Origin: Deltaproteobacteria bacterium
GTDB taxonomy: Bacteria > Desulfobacterota > DSM-4660 > Desulfatiglandales > HGW-15
Direction: 5' to 3'
Length of the DNA stretch: 18,217 bases
Assembly (NCBI GenBank): GCA_016926135.1
Contig: JAFGPH010000670.1
Span: 1 to 18,217 of the forward strand
Positions 1-7,067 of this stretch are shown one piece after another. The translations under genes were made by a program, and so were the position numbers. The notes below the pieces were generated by a model. It was not told the DNA's origin, did no database searches, and saw only the letters and a program-made list of their open reading frames with translations. The first letter of the stretch is position 1. Each line of letters starts with the position of its first letter.

Positions 1-354
1 GGCGGCGTCTCTGCGACAGCCGTCCTGATAGACAACGCAACAGCCGATGCCATTTATGCGATCCTGCCCATAGAGGCTCCGGGCAATACCTGGGGGGACG
101 AGGTCTATTTCGGCATCCCCGTGAATCTGGAGCAGGCGCCGGATGCAAATGACGTGGTGGAGATGGGGGACCTGGGCTACTGGCCTCCGGGCCACGGATT
201 CTGCATTTTCTTCGGCCGCACACCTGCAAGCCGCGGGAACGAACCCAGGGCCGCCAGTCCCGTGAACGTGTTCGGAAAGATCGAGGGCGATTCGACCGTG
301 TTCAAGAAAGTCGGGCACGGGGAGAAGGTGCGTATCGAGGCGGTGGTAGGGTGA
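1..354 (+). CDS. Cyclophilin-like fold protein (TM1367/DUF3830-like), 3' part
   Basis: The frame is open from base 1 to a TGA at 352-354 and has no start in the window, so the N-terminus lies off the left edge (117 residues visible). The visible part has the pattern of small cyclophilin-like fold proteins: a WGDEVYF segment, then GDLGYWPPGHGFCIFFG, then a PVNVFGKI strand near the C-terminus. These proteins have the cyclophilin beta-barrel, but prolyl isomerase activity has not been established for the family in general, and I would not assume it here. No signal peptide can be judged because the start is missing. The downstream hydratase begins about 100 bases later on the same strand, so the two may be co-transcribed, although a hairpin lies between them. 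Family assignment is from pattern recognition only; the role is unknown. Confidence 0.65.
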   Translation, partial: GGVSATAVLIDNATADAIYAILPIEAPGNTWGDEVYFGIPVNLEQAPDANDVVEMGDLGYWPPGHGFCIFFGRTPASRGNEPRAASPVNVFGKIEGDSTVFKKVGHGEKVRIEAVVG

Positions 355-370
355 TCGGGATCAGAAACTG

Positions 371-442
371 GAAATTTGAAATTGGGGGAATGAAAAAAGA
401 CGGTTTTTCTTCCGAATTTCAAGTCACCGAATTTCAAATTTC
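371..442. repeat. AT-rich inverted repeat, nested hairpin between genes
   Basis: GAAATTTGAAATT at 371-383 is the exact reverse complement of AATTTCAAATTTC at 430-442. AATTTCAA also occurs directly at 415-422 and 430-437. Inside the outer arms is a second hairpin: GGAA (387-390) and GAAAAA (392-397) pair with TTTTTC (404-409) and TTCC (410-413), with one bulged T. The inner stem could act as a weak terminator for the upstream gene, but no U-tract follows it. The outer arm ends just before the Shine-Dalgarno sequence of the hydratase gene. Confidence 0.7.
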
Positions 443-457
443 GAATTGGAGGAAATC

Positions 458-1234
458 ATGGCTTTCGAAAAGGAAATGCAAGTTCTTGTCGATGCGGAAA
501 AGGCACGAAAACCCATAGGCCCCGTTTCGGACCTGGTTCCAGGCGGTCTCTCCCTGGACGATGCCCACAGAATCTGTGAGAGAAACATTGAGAAACGTAT
601 CCAGGCCGGCGAGAAACTGGCAGGCTACAAGATCGGTTTCACCAACCTGGCGGTGCGGGAAAAGATGGGCCTGCCGGATTCCACTTACGGCTACCTCATG
701 GACACCATGCTGCTGAAGAGCGGGGTGAAGGTGGCCATGAGCGACCTCATCGCCCCCAAGATCGAGTGTGAGATCTGTTTCAAGTTGAAGGCCCCCCTAA
801 AGGGGAAAGGATTCAGCACGGAGCAGGTCGTCCAGGCCACGGAAGGCGTGACCGCATCCTTTGAGATCTGCGATGCCAGGATCAAGGACTGGAAATGTCC
901 CTATAACGACTTCTTTGCCGACAACGGATTTTCCGCGCGCGTGGTACTCTCCGGAGGGTGGAAATCGGCGGATGAGCTTGATTTTCTGAATGAGAAGGTG
1001 ATCCTGACCCAGGACGGAAAGGATCTGGCCCAAGGCACAGGTGCGCTCGCCATGGGGCATCCGGCCAACGCCGTGGCATGGCTGGCCGGCAAACTGGCCG
1101 ACCGTGGCAAGGGGCTGGAGGCCGGGCAGATCGTGATGACGGGAACCCTCACGCCCATCCTGCCGATCGAGAAGGGTTCCACATACGTGGCCAAGTTCTC
1201 CACTCTGGGGGAGGTGACGGCCACGTTCGTGTAG
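458..1234 (+). CDS. 2-keto-4-pentenoate hydratase / 4-oxalocrotonate decarboxylase family protein
   Basis: A 258-residue protein of the MhpD/XylJ branch of the fumarylacetoacetate hydrolase (FAH) superfamily. Characterised members hydrate 2-hydroxypenta-2,4-dienoate to 4-hydroxy-2-oxopentanoate in meta-cleavage pathways, or decarboxylate 4-oxalocrotonate, using a divalent metal. Visible family marks are a YKIGFT segment with Lys58, and acidic metal ligands matching the MhpD pattern: Glu103 and Glu105 in IECEICF, and Glu136 in SFEICDAR. Length is normal for the family. A TTG at 446 opens the frame earlier, but TTGGAGG at 445-451 is a strong Shine-Dalgarno sequence, so ATG 458 is chosen. No ring-cleavage dioxygenase or 4-hydroxy-2-oxovalerate aldolase gene is next to it, so the true substrate cannot be read from context. 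It could act on another small 2-oxoacid. Confidence 0.85.
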   Translation: MAFEKEMQVLVDAEKARKPIGPVSDLVPGGLSLDDAHRICERNIEKRIQAGEKLAGYKIGFTNLAVREKMGLPDSTYGYLMDTMLLKSGVKVAMSDLIAPKIECEICFKLKAPLKGKGFSTEQVVQATEGVTASFEICDARIKDWKCPYNDFFADNGFSARVVLSGGWKSADELDFLNEKVILTQDGKDLAQGTGALAMGHPANAVAWLAGKLADRGKGLEAGQIVMTGTLTPILPIEKGSTYVAKFSTLGEVTATFV

Positions 1235-1263
1235 GGAGGCATAGAGTATTCAGTGGAAACAAA

Positions 1264-1307
1264 GGAGACAAAGGGCGTGTGGGGTTACCCATACGCCCTT
1301 CATGTCT
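1264..1307. terminator. Strong hairpin between convergent genes (candidate bidirectional terminator)
   Basis: AAGGGCGTGTGGG (1270-1282) pairs with CCCATACGCCCTT (1287-1299) over a GTTA loop, 13 pairs with one G-T. The stem extends outward through GAGAC (1264-1268) and GTCTC (1303-1307) after a small internal loop. It lies 30 bases after the hydratase stop. The plus strand has no T-run after the stem. Read on the minus strand it is followed by CTTTGTTTCC. It probably ends transcription from one or both sides, but it is not a textbook intrinsic terminator. Confidence 0.5.
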
Positions 1308-1688
1308 CGTCTGCCGCACGGATCTCCTCCGAAGCCTCAGTTGTGCTATCTCTCTTCTCGACCATCATCCGGTGGCCCGGCCCCGGGTAACGCGCGAATC
1401 AGTCCTTCTCCCCGCGCCGCGACCTCAAGCAGTCTGTCAAAAGTAAGCAGGTAGATCAAGAGTGAGGTCAAGATGTCAGTATCTCATGGAGGCTTTGTTT
1501 CGGTGGTGGGCTTGTTTGGAAAAGGGGAAGCAATGGGGCCACGGTGAGCATTTGATGTCGGGTCGAACATTGCCCAACTGCCCCCTTGAATCGGCCCTGT
1601 GATGCGTTTTTCGATGGCAAGTAGGTTGCCTTTCCCAAGAATTTCTTCAGCACCGCAATACGAGCTTTCTCACCCTGGACGCACACCT
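1308..1688. other. About 380 bases with no supportable gene
   Basis: This stretch lies between the convergent hairpin and the end of the abiEi-like gene. Several short open frames exist on the minus strand (the longest about 70 codons, with no good ribosome site), but none resembles a protein family I know. It may be decayed sequence left by the event that brought in the toxin-antitoxin pair. No tRNA, repeat array or attachment site was recognised. Confidence 0.5.
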
Positions 1689-2270
1689 CTACGAGAGCAA
1701 CGAAGCGACCCCTTTCATTACGGTCTGAGGATATTTCCGGGCCATTTCCTTCAAGGAATCCATGTTCACAGGCTCCAATTCAAACTCATCCGGAGTTGGA
1801 AGGGTCTTTCTGAAATAGAACGTATCCAGAATGGCCTTCTCCGGTGTGGCCATGTAGAATTGGTCGATTCCGGTGAACCCGAAGAAAAGGGTTGGCGAGA
1901 TTTTCGAGTACTCAATGGTGATGCCCTGATACTCAACCCTGTGGTGCCTCCCTACGGCCGAGCCCAATGTAGCTGCCATGCAAACAACCGGCGACTGGGT
2001 GGTGATTCCATGGTAGTTCAAGGCCCACTCGCCCGTAATGTAAGACGGCGGCCGCAGGAAGCAAGCGACCTCTTCCACCCGTGGAAACCCGCGCAGAAAC
2101 GAGTTGACGTAATTCCCCCGATTCAGCCGATGCACCAACCCCTTCTTGCGGGCGCGGGATAAGAAAATTGCTGCATGGGGCGCTACCTTTTCAACATCCC
2201 GCTTGCGAAAAAGGGTGGGAAGCAGTTTGATTCGCTTCAGGGTGGATCGTTCATCGATCGTCGGTTTCAA
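1689..2270 (-). CDS. AbiEi-like antitoxin of a type IV toxin-antitoxin system
   Basis: A 193-residue protein resembling AbiEi antitoxins. The first 60 or so residues form a winged-helix-type region (FRKRDVEKVAP ... RARKKGLVHRLNRGNYVN), typical of the N-terminal DNA-binding domain. This is followed by the family's YITGEWALNYHGI segment near residue 80 and a C-terminal region containing ATPEKAILDTFYF. In characterised AbiE systems this protein both neutralises the nucleotidyltransferase toxin without stable binding and represses its own operon by binding inverted repeats at the promoter. The ATG at 2270 lies inside the 3' end of the toxin gene, a 20-base overlap, so translation is probably coupled. 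The gene is second in the operon, whereas the described abiE operons place the antitoxin first. Family is confident; function is by homology. Confidence 0.85.
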   Translation of the reverse strand: MKPTIDERSTLKRIKLLPTLFRKRDVEKVAPHAAIFLSRARKKGLVHRLNRGNYVNSFLRGFPRVEEVACFLRPPSYITGEWALNYHGITTQSPVVCMAATLGSAVGRHHRVEYQGITIEYSKISPTLFFGFTGIDQFYMATPEKAILDTFYFRKTLPTPDEFELEPVNMDSLKEMARKYPQTVMKGVASLLS

Positions 2271-3114
2271 AGTACTCCCTCATTCCTTGATCCCAGAGTT
2301 CACGGGTGACCTCTTTGACCGCATGAATGAAAGGCCGGAAGTTGTCCTTCTGGTACACGGAAATGATATTCTGTGGGATAAAGCGGCCCAAATCAGAATC
2401 CAGTGCCCGGATCATCGCCGTGGCGGCCTCCTCGGTCTGGAAGTAATCGCCCTTCCGCGCCAGTGTAAAGCGGGTCTGATACATGGCGAGTTTCGCCCGC
2501 ACAACCGGCCAGCGAACCTGGACCCCCATCCGGTCTACGATCCACCAAATGTCGAAGATATCTCTGCCTTTCAAATACTTTCTCTCAAGGAGTGCTCTGA
2601 TTTTGTCTGACAGAAGCTCTTCGGGCGTCTCCGCCAGGACGATGCTGCTGGTGTACGGCAGCACGAGTCTTCCGCCGCCAATCAATCCTGCTACCTGCGG
2701 CAAATCTCTCAGCACGAAGCGCTCGTATTTCGGTTCCTGATCCATCTGAAGCATTTCAAACTCCAGCCGAACGGCAATTCGTTCCCGCTGCGCTTCCGGT
2801 CGACAGATGAACAGGGTCTTGTAAGCGGACCTCCTCGAATCCTTGACCTGCTGCTCAACTGAGCACCGGCCGAACTGTGCAATGCAAGACTTCACGTTTT
2901 GCGCATAGGCCTTTGCCAGAACCGTTTCAATTTCCTCCCGCGTGAGATCGGAGACAAAGTCAAGGTCCTCTGAAAACCGCATGCCCCCATAGACCCACCT
3001 CAGCGCAGTGCCCCCTTGGAAGACAATCCTCTCGGATCCGGACTGGGAGTACAGATTGTCGAGCAGCAGCAACTGAAGCAGTTCAGATTGGCTGATTCTT
3101 CTTTCCTGGTACAT
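2251..3114 (-). CDS. AbiEii/AbiGii-type nucleotidyltransferase toxin
   Basis: A 287-residue protein of the AbiEii/AbiGii family (DNA polymerase beta-like nucleotidyltransferase fold). The signature appears early: FQGGTALRW at about residues 32-40, then RFSEDLDF at 46-53, which supplies the metal-binding acidic pair Asp50 and Asp52. The second family block, DKIRALLERKYLKGRDIFDIWW, lies around residue 190. Family members transfer nucleotides to RNA targets (tRNA in studied relatives) and stop growth, giving phage abortive infection or plasmid and island stabilisation. All motifs look intact, so it is probably active. ATG 3114 is preceded by GGTGAAGA, a modest ribosome site. The gene leads the operon and overlaps the antitoxin start. 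A promoter about 70 bases upstream is listed separately. Confidence 0.9.
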   Translation of the reverse strand: MYQERRISQSELLQLLLLDNLYSQSGSERIVFQGGTALRWVYGGMRFSEDLDFVSDLTREEIETVLAKAYAQNVKSCIAQFGRCSVEQQVKDSRRSAYKTLFICRPEAQRERIAVRLEFEMLQMDQEPKYERFVLRDLPQVAGLIGGGRLVLPYTSSIVLAETPEELLSDKIRALLERKYLKGRDIFDIWWIVDRMGVQVRWPVVRAKLAMYQTRFTLARKGDYFQTEEAATAMIRALDSDLGRFIPQNIISVYQKDNFRPFIHAVKEVTRELWDQGMREYFETDDR

Positions 3115-3181
3115 TCTTCACCAAATGCCCTTTCTCGCCGGGGAACCCTGCTCCTTCCATAGATCCACAACATCCGTTATG

Positions 3182-3211
3182 ATAATATACAAATTAGTAT
3201 AGTGTTGTCAA
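3182..3211 (-). promoter_or_regulatory. Sigma70-like promoter of the AbiE-type operon with overlapping inverted repeat
   Basis: Read on the minus strand, a perfect -35 TTGACA (3211-3206) is followed by TATATT (3189-3184) after 16 bases, or by TATTAT (3187-3182) after 18. Between and over these lies the inverted repeat TATAC-N6-GTATA (3186-3201), a plausible binding site for the antitoxin's DNA-binding domain, since AbiEi proteins repress by binding such repeats. Its AT-richness stands out from the flanks. Confidence 0.65.
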
Positions 3212-3483
3212 CGATTCGATCCAAGGTCTAATCTCTTCCGGTCGGTGGGTGCAAGAGAGGAGTGCGGCTTGCCTGTCAAGCAACAACGATCTGTGTCAAA
3301 TGGGGCTGGCCCCGACATGTGGTACCGCCGTCCATCACCCGAATGGGGGATGCAGGCTTCTTTGAGTCGGCTTATGCTTTATGCTAGCATGGGTCCATCA
3401 CAGCGACAAGGGCAAGGCTGGCAATGGGGGTTCGAACGGGAAGATCCCCTATAGTCTGAGCCCAGAAAAGGACTGATCACCTA
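3212..3483. other. Non-coding stretch upstream of the AbiE-type operon
   Basis: No gene is supported here. The stretch contains a compact hairpin at 3294-3317 (listed separately), a perfect ATGCTAGCAT palindrome at 3381-3390, and GGTTCGAA at 3429-3436, which resembles a tRNA T-loop but has no arms around it. It separates the end of the large catabolic cluster from the AbiE-type operon. I see no clear intrinsic terminator after the UPF0261 gene. Confidence 0.5.
3294..3317. repeat. REP-like GC hairpin
   Basis: GGGGC (3302-3306) and GCCCC (3309-3313) pair around TG. TGTC (3294-3297) and GACA (3314-3317) extend the stem after an unpaired AAAT on one side. The shape (short GC stem, small bulge, fixed foot) resembles REP-type sequences mobilised by RAYT transposases. 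No transposase gene is in the window and only this single copy is visible, so the class is a guess. Confidence 0.35.
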
Positions 3484-4623
3484 TCACCTTCCCCATTTTT
3501 TCTGCATCAGATCAAAGAGGTGTTCACTCGCAAGTCGCGCAAAGCGGGGGTCGTCAAGCGGTAGATCAACGTCCAGTATGTAGTCTGCACTCCAGCGCTT
3601 CAACATCTGCTCCCTGAACGTTTCAATCAGTTCTGCGCTGTAAAATTCGCTGCCTCGCATCCCGATTGCTGACCAACCGCCACGCGGTATAAGGAGGAGG
3701 GTATGCTTCGGGCGCGTCTTGTCAAAGACGGAGCCGATCCATCTTGCCACTTTGACGATCTCCTTCACGCTCGCAGAGAAACACCATCTGAAGTCATACC
3801 TGTATGCTTTTCTACCGGCAAAGGCGCGAGGCAGAGGGCCTCCATCGGGGGCGTACGCAATCACGTCGATGGCGCCGGGGGCCATGACCGCAGGGAGATC
3901 CTGGGCCAGATAGGAGTAGAGCCTGCTCTCGTCCAACCTGCCATAGGAACCGCCGGCAAGGTGGTCGAGAATATCGTGAAGGGTCAGATCGAGCACGCCC
4001 TTGAAGAAACCTTTGTCGACCAGTTCGGCCATGGCCATGGTGCTCTCACCAATGGCGTGGAACGGCACCAAAAAGTATCCCTTCTCATCCCAGAACGCCT
4101 TTGCACCGGGAAGACAGGAAGATGTGATCCCGATATTCGTGATGGCGACAGCAGGTCTGTCAGGGTTTGGTATCCCTCCCTCCATGGAGGTGACAAGGGC
4201 TACGCAGTTTTTCAGGATCGCTTCGCTCAGCGGGTTCAGCCAGCCGAAATCGCTCGGAACCTGGACATAGACAACGTCTTTGTGGTTTCTGAGCAGGGTC
4301 AGGCTGTTGGCAATCATGGTCGAGGCAACAACCTTTGGAACCATGAGCGGTATCTTCGCCATGATCTTGAGGGTCATGCCGAGGTTCGTTCCACCGCCCA
4401 CAGAGAGGACACCCGATATGAGCCGGTTCTCTGCTATGGTTTTCAGCCTTTTTCTGGCGGTCTCCACGGTGCGGGCCAGGACCGTATCCCTGTCCTCGCC
4501 GGTTTTTTCCGAGGACAGGTCCAGTTTGATCGGGTTGTGATGCCTTTTGAGAAGCTCATCACAAACAAACTCCAGCTCCGCGCCTTTTGTATTCCACGTC
4601 CCGATTACAAGAATATTGCTCAT
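3484..4623 (-). CDS. UPF0261 / Tm-1-like ATP-binding domain protein
   Basis: A 379-residue protein matching the UPF0261 (Tm-1-like ATP-binding) family over its full length. The N-terminal domain begins with ILVIGTWNTKGAELEF, has a glycine-rich SVGGGTNLGM loop near residue 77, and shows the family block IANIGITSSC-like (ITNIGITSSCLPG) in the middle. The C-terminal half carries LIPRGGWSAIG and ends in a conserved helical region. The family is named for the N-terminal domain of the tomato Tm-1 protein, which binds ATP; the bacterial role is unknown. These genes often sit in small-molecule catabolic clusters. Here it is the last gene of the minus-strand cluster, 80 bases after the transketolase-like gene. 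No strong Shine-Dalgarno sequence precedes ATG 4623, so translation may depend on upstream reading. Function unassigned. Confidence 0.88.
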   Translation of the reverse strand: MSNILVIGTWNTKGAELEFVCDELLKRHHNPIKLDLSSEKTGEDRDTVLARTVETARKRLKTIAENRLISGVLSVGGGTNLGMTLKIMAKIPLMVPKVVASTMIANSLTLLRNHKDVVYVQVPSDFGWLNPLSEAILKNCVALVTSMEGGIPNPDRPAVAITNIGITSSCLPGAKAFWDEKGYFLVPFHAIGESTMAMAELVDKGFFKGVLDLTLHDILDHLAGGSYGRLDESRLYSYLAQDLPAVMAPGAIDVIAYAPDGGPLPRAFAGRKAYRYDFRWCFSASVKEIVKVARWIGSVFDKTRPKHTLLLIPRGGWSAIGMRGSEFYSAELIETFREQMLKRWSADYILDVDLPLDDPRFARLASEHLFDLMQKKWGR

Positions 4624-4703
4624 GGAAAAAGCATAGCAGATTTCGTCAAAAAAGATTACAGATTCCTCGGCGCTCTCTGCGCGCTCCTCGACTGATATCC
4701 GAT

Positions 4704-7055
4704 CTAGCCCTTCAGATACTCCACGATCGCCCTGAATTGGCTCTCTCCGTCCAGTTCCGCTTCGGCGAGTACCATGTGGGCCTGCCCGCTTCCCAGAAAA
4801 TGCCCCTTCTTGAAGGGGTAAAGACTCATCTTGCGACCCCTTTCCGATTTCACCCAGCGATAGAGGGTGGGAAGGGTGAATCCGGTGATCCCCAGGGCCT
4901 CATCAGCCCGACTGGCAGGGAAGATCCGTTCCCTCCGGGACTCGGGCAGCAGGTCGAAAAGCTCGGCACTGGTCACATAGTAGACGGTGAGATCGATCCC
5001 TTTCCGCTTCAGAAGCGGAAGGGTCTCCTCCACAAAGGCATAAGCCACTTCACTGCCTTGAAGCACCAGGGTGCCTTCACTTTTTCCTTCGGCCGCCTTC
5101 AGGACATAGACACCTGTCGCGGCATCCGTGGCGGGCGCCAGGCCCAGGGCCTTGCGATCCACGATCCTCTCATTCGGCCTGGTCACAAAGGGCGCAATCA
5201 CGGCCGGCCGCTTGGTAAGCGCCTCGGAGACAAGAGGCCACATCTCCTGTGGGTCCCAGGGGGTGAGGGTGATCATGGTTCCACGGGGAAAATTTTCCTG
5301 GAGCAGTTGCAGGGGCTGCGGGTCCGCATGGGTGGGACCGTCCTCCCCGGTCTTGACGCCCGCATGCGCACAAACCACGATGATCGGTTTGTAGGGCCCT
5401 TTGGCAATGGCCTGGCGGGCCTGGTTGCCGATGGCATGCAGCCGGGAGGCAATGTGGCTCAGCGGGGCGATGAAGGCACCGTAGGAGGAACCCACACCGA
5501 TATGGTGCCCGAAGGTGGCCATGCCCGAAAAGATGCCTGCCATGGCGTCTTCACAGATGCCCCCCACGGAGAGGGTGCGGGCGCCCGGGTTGTTGAGGCT
5601 GTTGTAGTAACCGTCCGGGAAACCTTTGGCCCCTGTGTTCACGCTGGTGGATCCGAGCAGATCCGCAGCCGCCACGAAAACGGCCCCGCCGCTCGCCTTG
5701 TTGTAAACCTCCAGCACGCGGCCCAACTCACCCCTGAGGGTGGTCGAGCTGTTGGGCGCCAGCTGCAGGGCCTTCGGAATCGACTTTCTCTCTTTCCCGG
5801 CCAGCGCATAGATTGCACCGACCTGTGGTGCATTTTTCCGGGGCCTTCGCTTCCTCCGGTTCAGTCGCTCCCGGGCCTTCACCAGCCGCTTGGCCAGCAT
5901 TCCGACCATCTCCGTTTGACCCTCAAGCACCTCACGGACGGCCGTCAGGGCATCCCACAGGCACTCCTCCATAATGCCGCTTTCCTTTCCGGCCCCGCAG
6001 CGTTGTTCCCCCTCGCAGCGGGGCAGAGTAATCCCGGTCTTCCTGGTCAGCGGCTCCATGGCCGTGAAGAAGCCTGCGCTGCACAGACCGTGTCCGGCAC
6101 CGTGGGAACCACGGCCTTCGATGCCATACTTCCAGCCCTTGGTCGTTCGATAGACGATCGCCGTGGGCTGGCCGTTCCGGATCTTGGCAGCCTGTCGCTG
6201 GGCGGCAAAGATCTGTTGGAAGTCCATCCCTCTGGGTACGTAGATCACATTCCAATCATGAAGGTAGGCCAACTCCATAGGCGTCCACTGCACATAATCT
6301 CCCGGGGTCCCGCCGGTGCGGCAGACCTGATTGGAGTCGATGGAGGCCTGGTTCCAGTCCACATGCAGGACCGCATTCTGGAGGGAGGCCGTGCCTGCAG
6401 CAGCCAGGGCTTCACTCACGCGACCCGGCGTCAGTCCGCCTTCCCCTTCCACGACATGAACATAAGGGGCGCTCGCGCCGTAGTAATCCAGTGCCCCGAA
6501 GGCCAGGCCCAGCGAACTGGCTACCCCCACACCGGAAGCGCCGGTTGAAAGGCGGACAAAAGGTGTGGCAGGTGTGGGATGGCCGTCCAGGGGTTTCACA
6601 TGGTACTTCAGGTAGAGGGGGGTTCTGGTCACCGGGTTCCGCCTGAATCCCAGAAGGTCTTCCAATCGCAATTGCAGGGCTTCGTTGTGGGGCAGAAGCT
6701 CCGGCGCCCCGATGCGGACGATCTCATTGCGCAGGGCCCAAACGGCGTAAAGCCCCAGGGCCTTGTGCCCGGCGGCATAGGACACCAGATCGGCATCTTC
6801 CCGATCCGGGTCCGACACATCGTAGTCCATAGCATCGAAGAGAATCGCCTGCACGAAGCGGCCGGAGGAAATCGATCCCCCCGGATGGCCGGACGTAGGC
6901 ACGTAGTTGAAAAGAAGTGCGCAGAGGGAACGATAGATGAGGTCAAATGTCTCGAAAACCCGCAGTTCCTTGTCGGAAAGGGTCTTCTTCCGGCCTCTGA
7001 GCTCCTTGCCGATATCGATGAAAACCCCTCTTCTCGGTCCGAATTTCAACGTCAT
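4704..7055 (-). CDS. Transketolase-like thiamine-diphosphate enzyme
   Basis: A 783-residue protein with the three-domain transketolase plan, longer than the usual 620-670. Against E. coli TktA, the active-site histidines have counterparts at His57 (SGHPGG), His97 (AAGHKALG), His159 (LDGHP), His318 (GSHGAG), His564 and His576 (GEDGPTH), with the ThDP-activating Glu at Glu502 (GICEDAMAG). The ThDP/metal motif is altered: GEGG with Glu205 replaces the GDG Asp, while Asn235 (DWNQAS) is kept. Residues 330-450 hold an expanded linker with a very basic stretch (about 399-408). Transketolases move a two-carbon ketol unit between sugar phosphates. Whether this one does, or uses another donor, is unknown. 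ATG 7055 has AAAGGAG upstream and follows the GlcF-like stop by 12 bases, so the two are translationally linked. Class confident, substrate not. Confidence 0.85.
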   Translation of the reverse strand: MTLKFGPRRGVFIDIGKELRGRKKTLSDKELRVFETFDLIYRSLCALLFNYVPTSGHPGGSISSGRFVQAILFDAMDYDVSDPDREDADLVSYAAGHKALGLYAVWALRNEIVRIGAPELLPHNEALQLRLEDLLGFRRNPVTRTPLYLKYHVKPLDGHPTPATPFVRLSTGASGVGVASSLGLAFGALDYYGASAPYVHVVEGEGGLTPGRVSEALAAAGTASLQNAVLHVDWNQASIDSNQVCRTGGTPGDYVQWTPMELAYLHDWNVIYVPRGMDFQQIFAAQRQAAKIRNGQPTAIVYRTTKGWKYGIEGRGSHGAGHGLCSAGFFTAMEPLTRKTGITLPRCEGEQRCGAGKESGIMEECLWDALTAVREVLEGQTEMVGMLAKRLVKARERLNRRKRRPRKNAPQVGAIYALAGKERKSIPKALQLAPNSSTTLRGELGRVLEVYNKASGGAVFVAAADLLGSTSVNTGAKGFPDGYYNSLNNPGARTLSVGGICEDAMAGIFSGMATFGHHIGVGSSYGAFIAPLSHIASRLHAIGNQARQAIAKGPYKPIIVVCAHAGVKTGEDGPTHADPQPLQLLQENFPRGTMITLTPWDPQEMWPLVSEALTKRPAVIAPFVTRPNERIVDRKALGLAPATDAATGVYVLKAAEGKSEGTLVLQGSEVAYAFVEETLPLLKRKGIDLTVYYVTSAELFDLLPESRRERIFPASRADEALGITGFTLPTLYRWVKSERGRKMSLYPFKKGHFLGSGQAHMVLAEAELDGESQFRAIVEYLKG

Positions 7056-7067
7056 AATCCGCTCCTT

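Noticed and set aside
1345..1470. Minus-strand frame reading ILTSLLIYLLTFDRLLEVA, slightly like a PIN-domain start
   Set aside because: The leading Met-x-x-Leu-Asp-Thr pattern is broken by a stop and the rest does not match PIN domains.
1468..1686. A 72-codon minus-strand frame directly after the abiEi-like gene
   Set aside because: No ribosome site, no family resemblance, and a neighbouring frame looks equally protein-like. Not called as a gene.
3429..3436. GGTTCGAA, similar to a tRNA T-loop (possible tRNA or attachment site)
   Set aside because: The surrounding bases do not form a T-arm, anticodon arm or acceptor stem.
4587..6548. A 653-codon open frame on the plus strand
   Set aside because: It is antisense to the transketolase-like gene. 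Its translation is rich in Gly, His, Arg and Pro, with no family resemblance, as expected of a shadow frame in GC-rich DNA.
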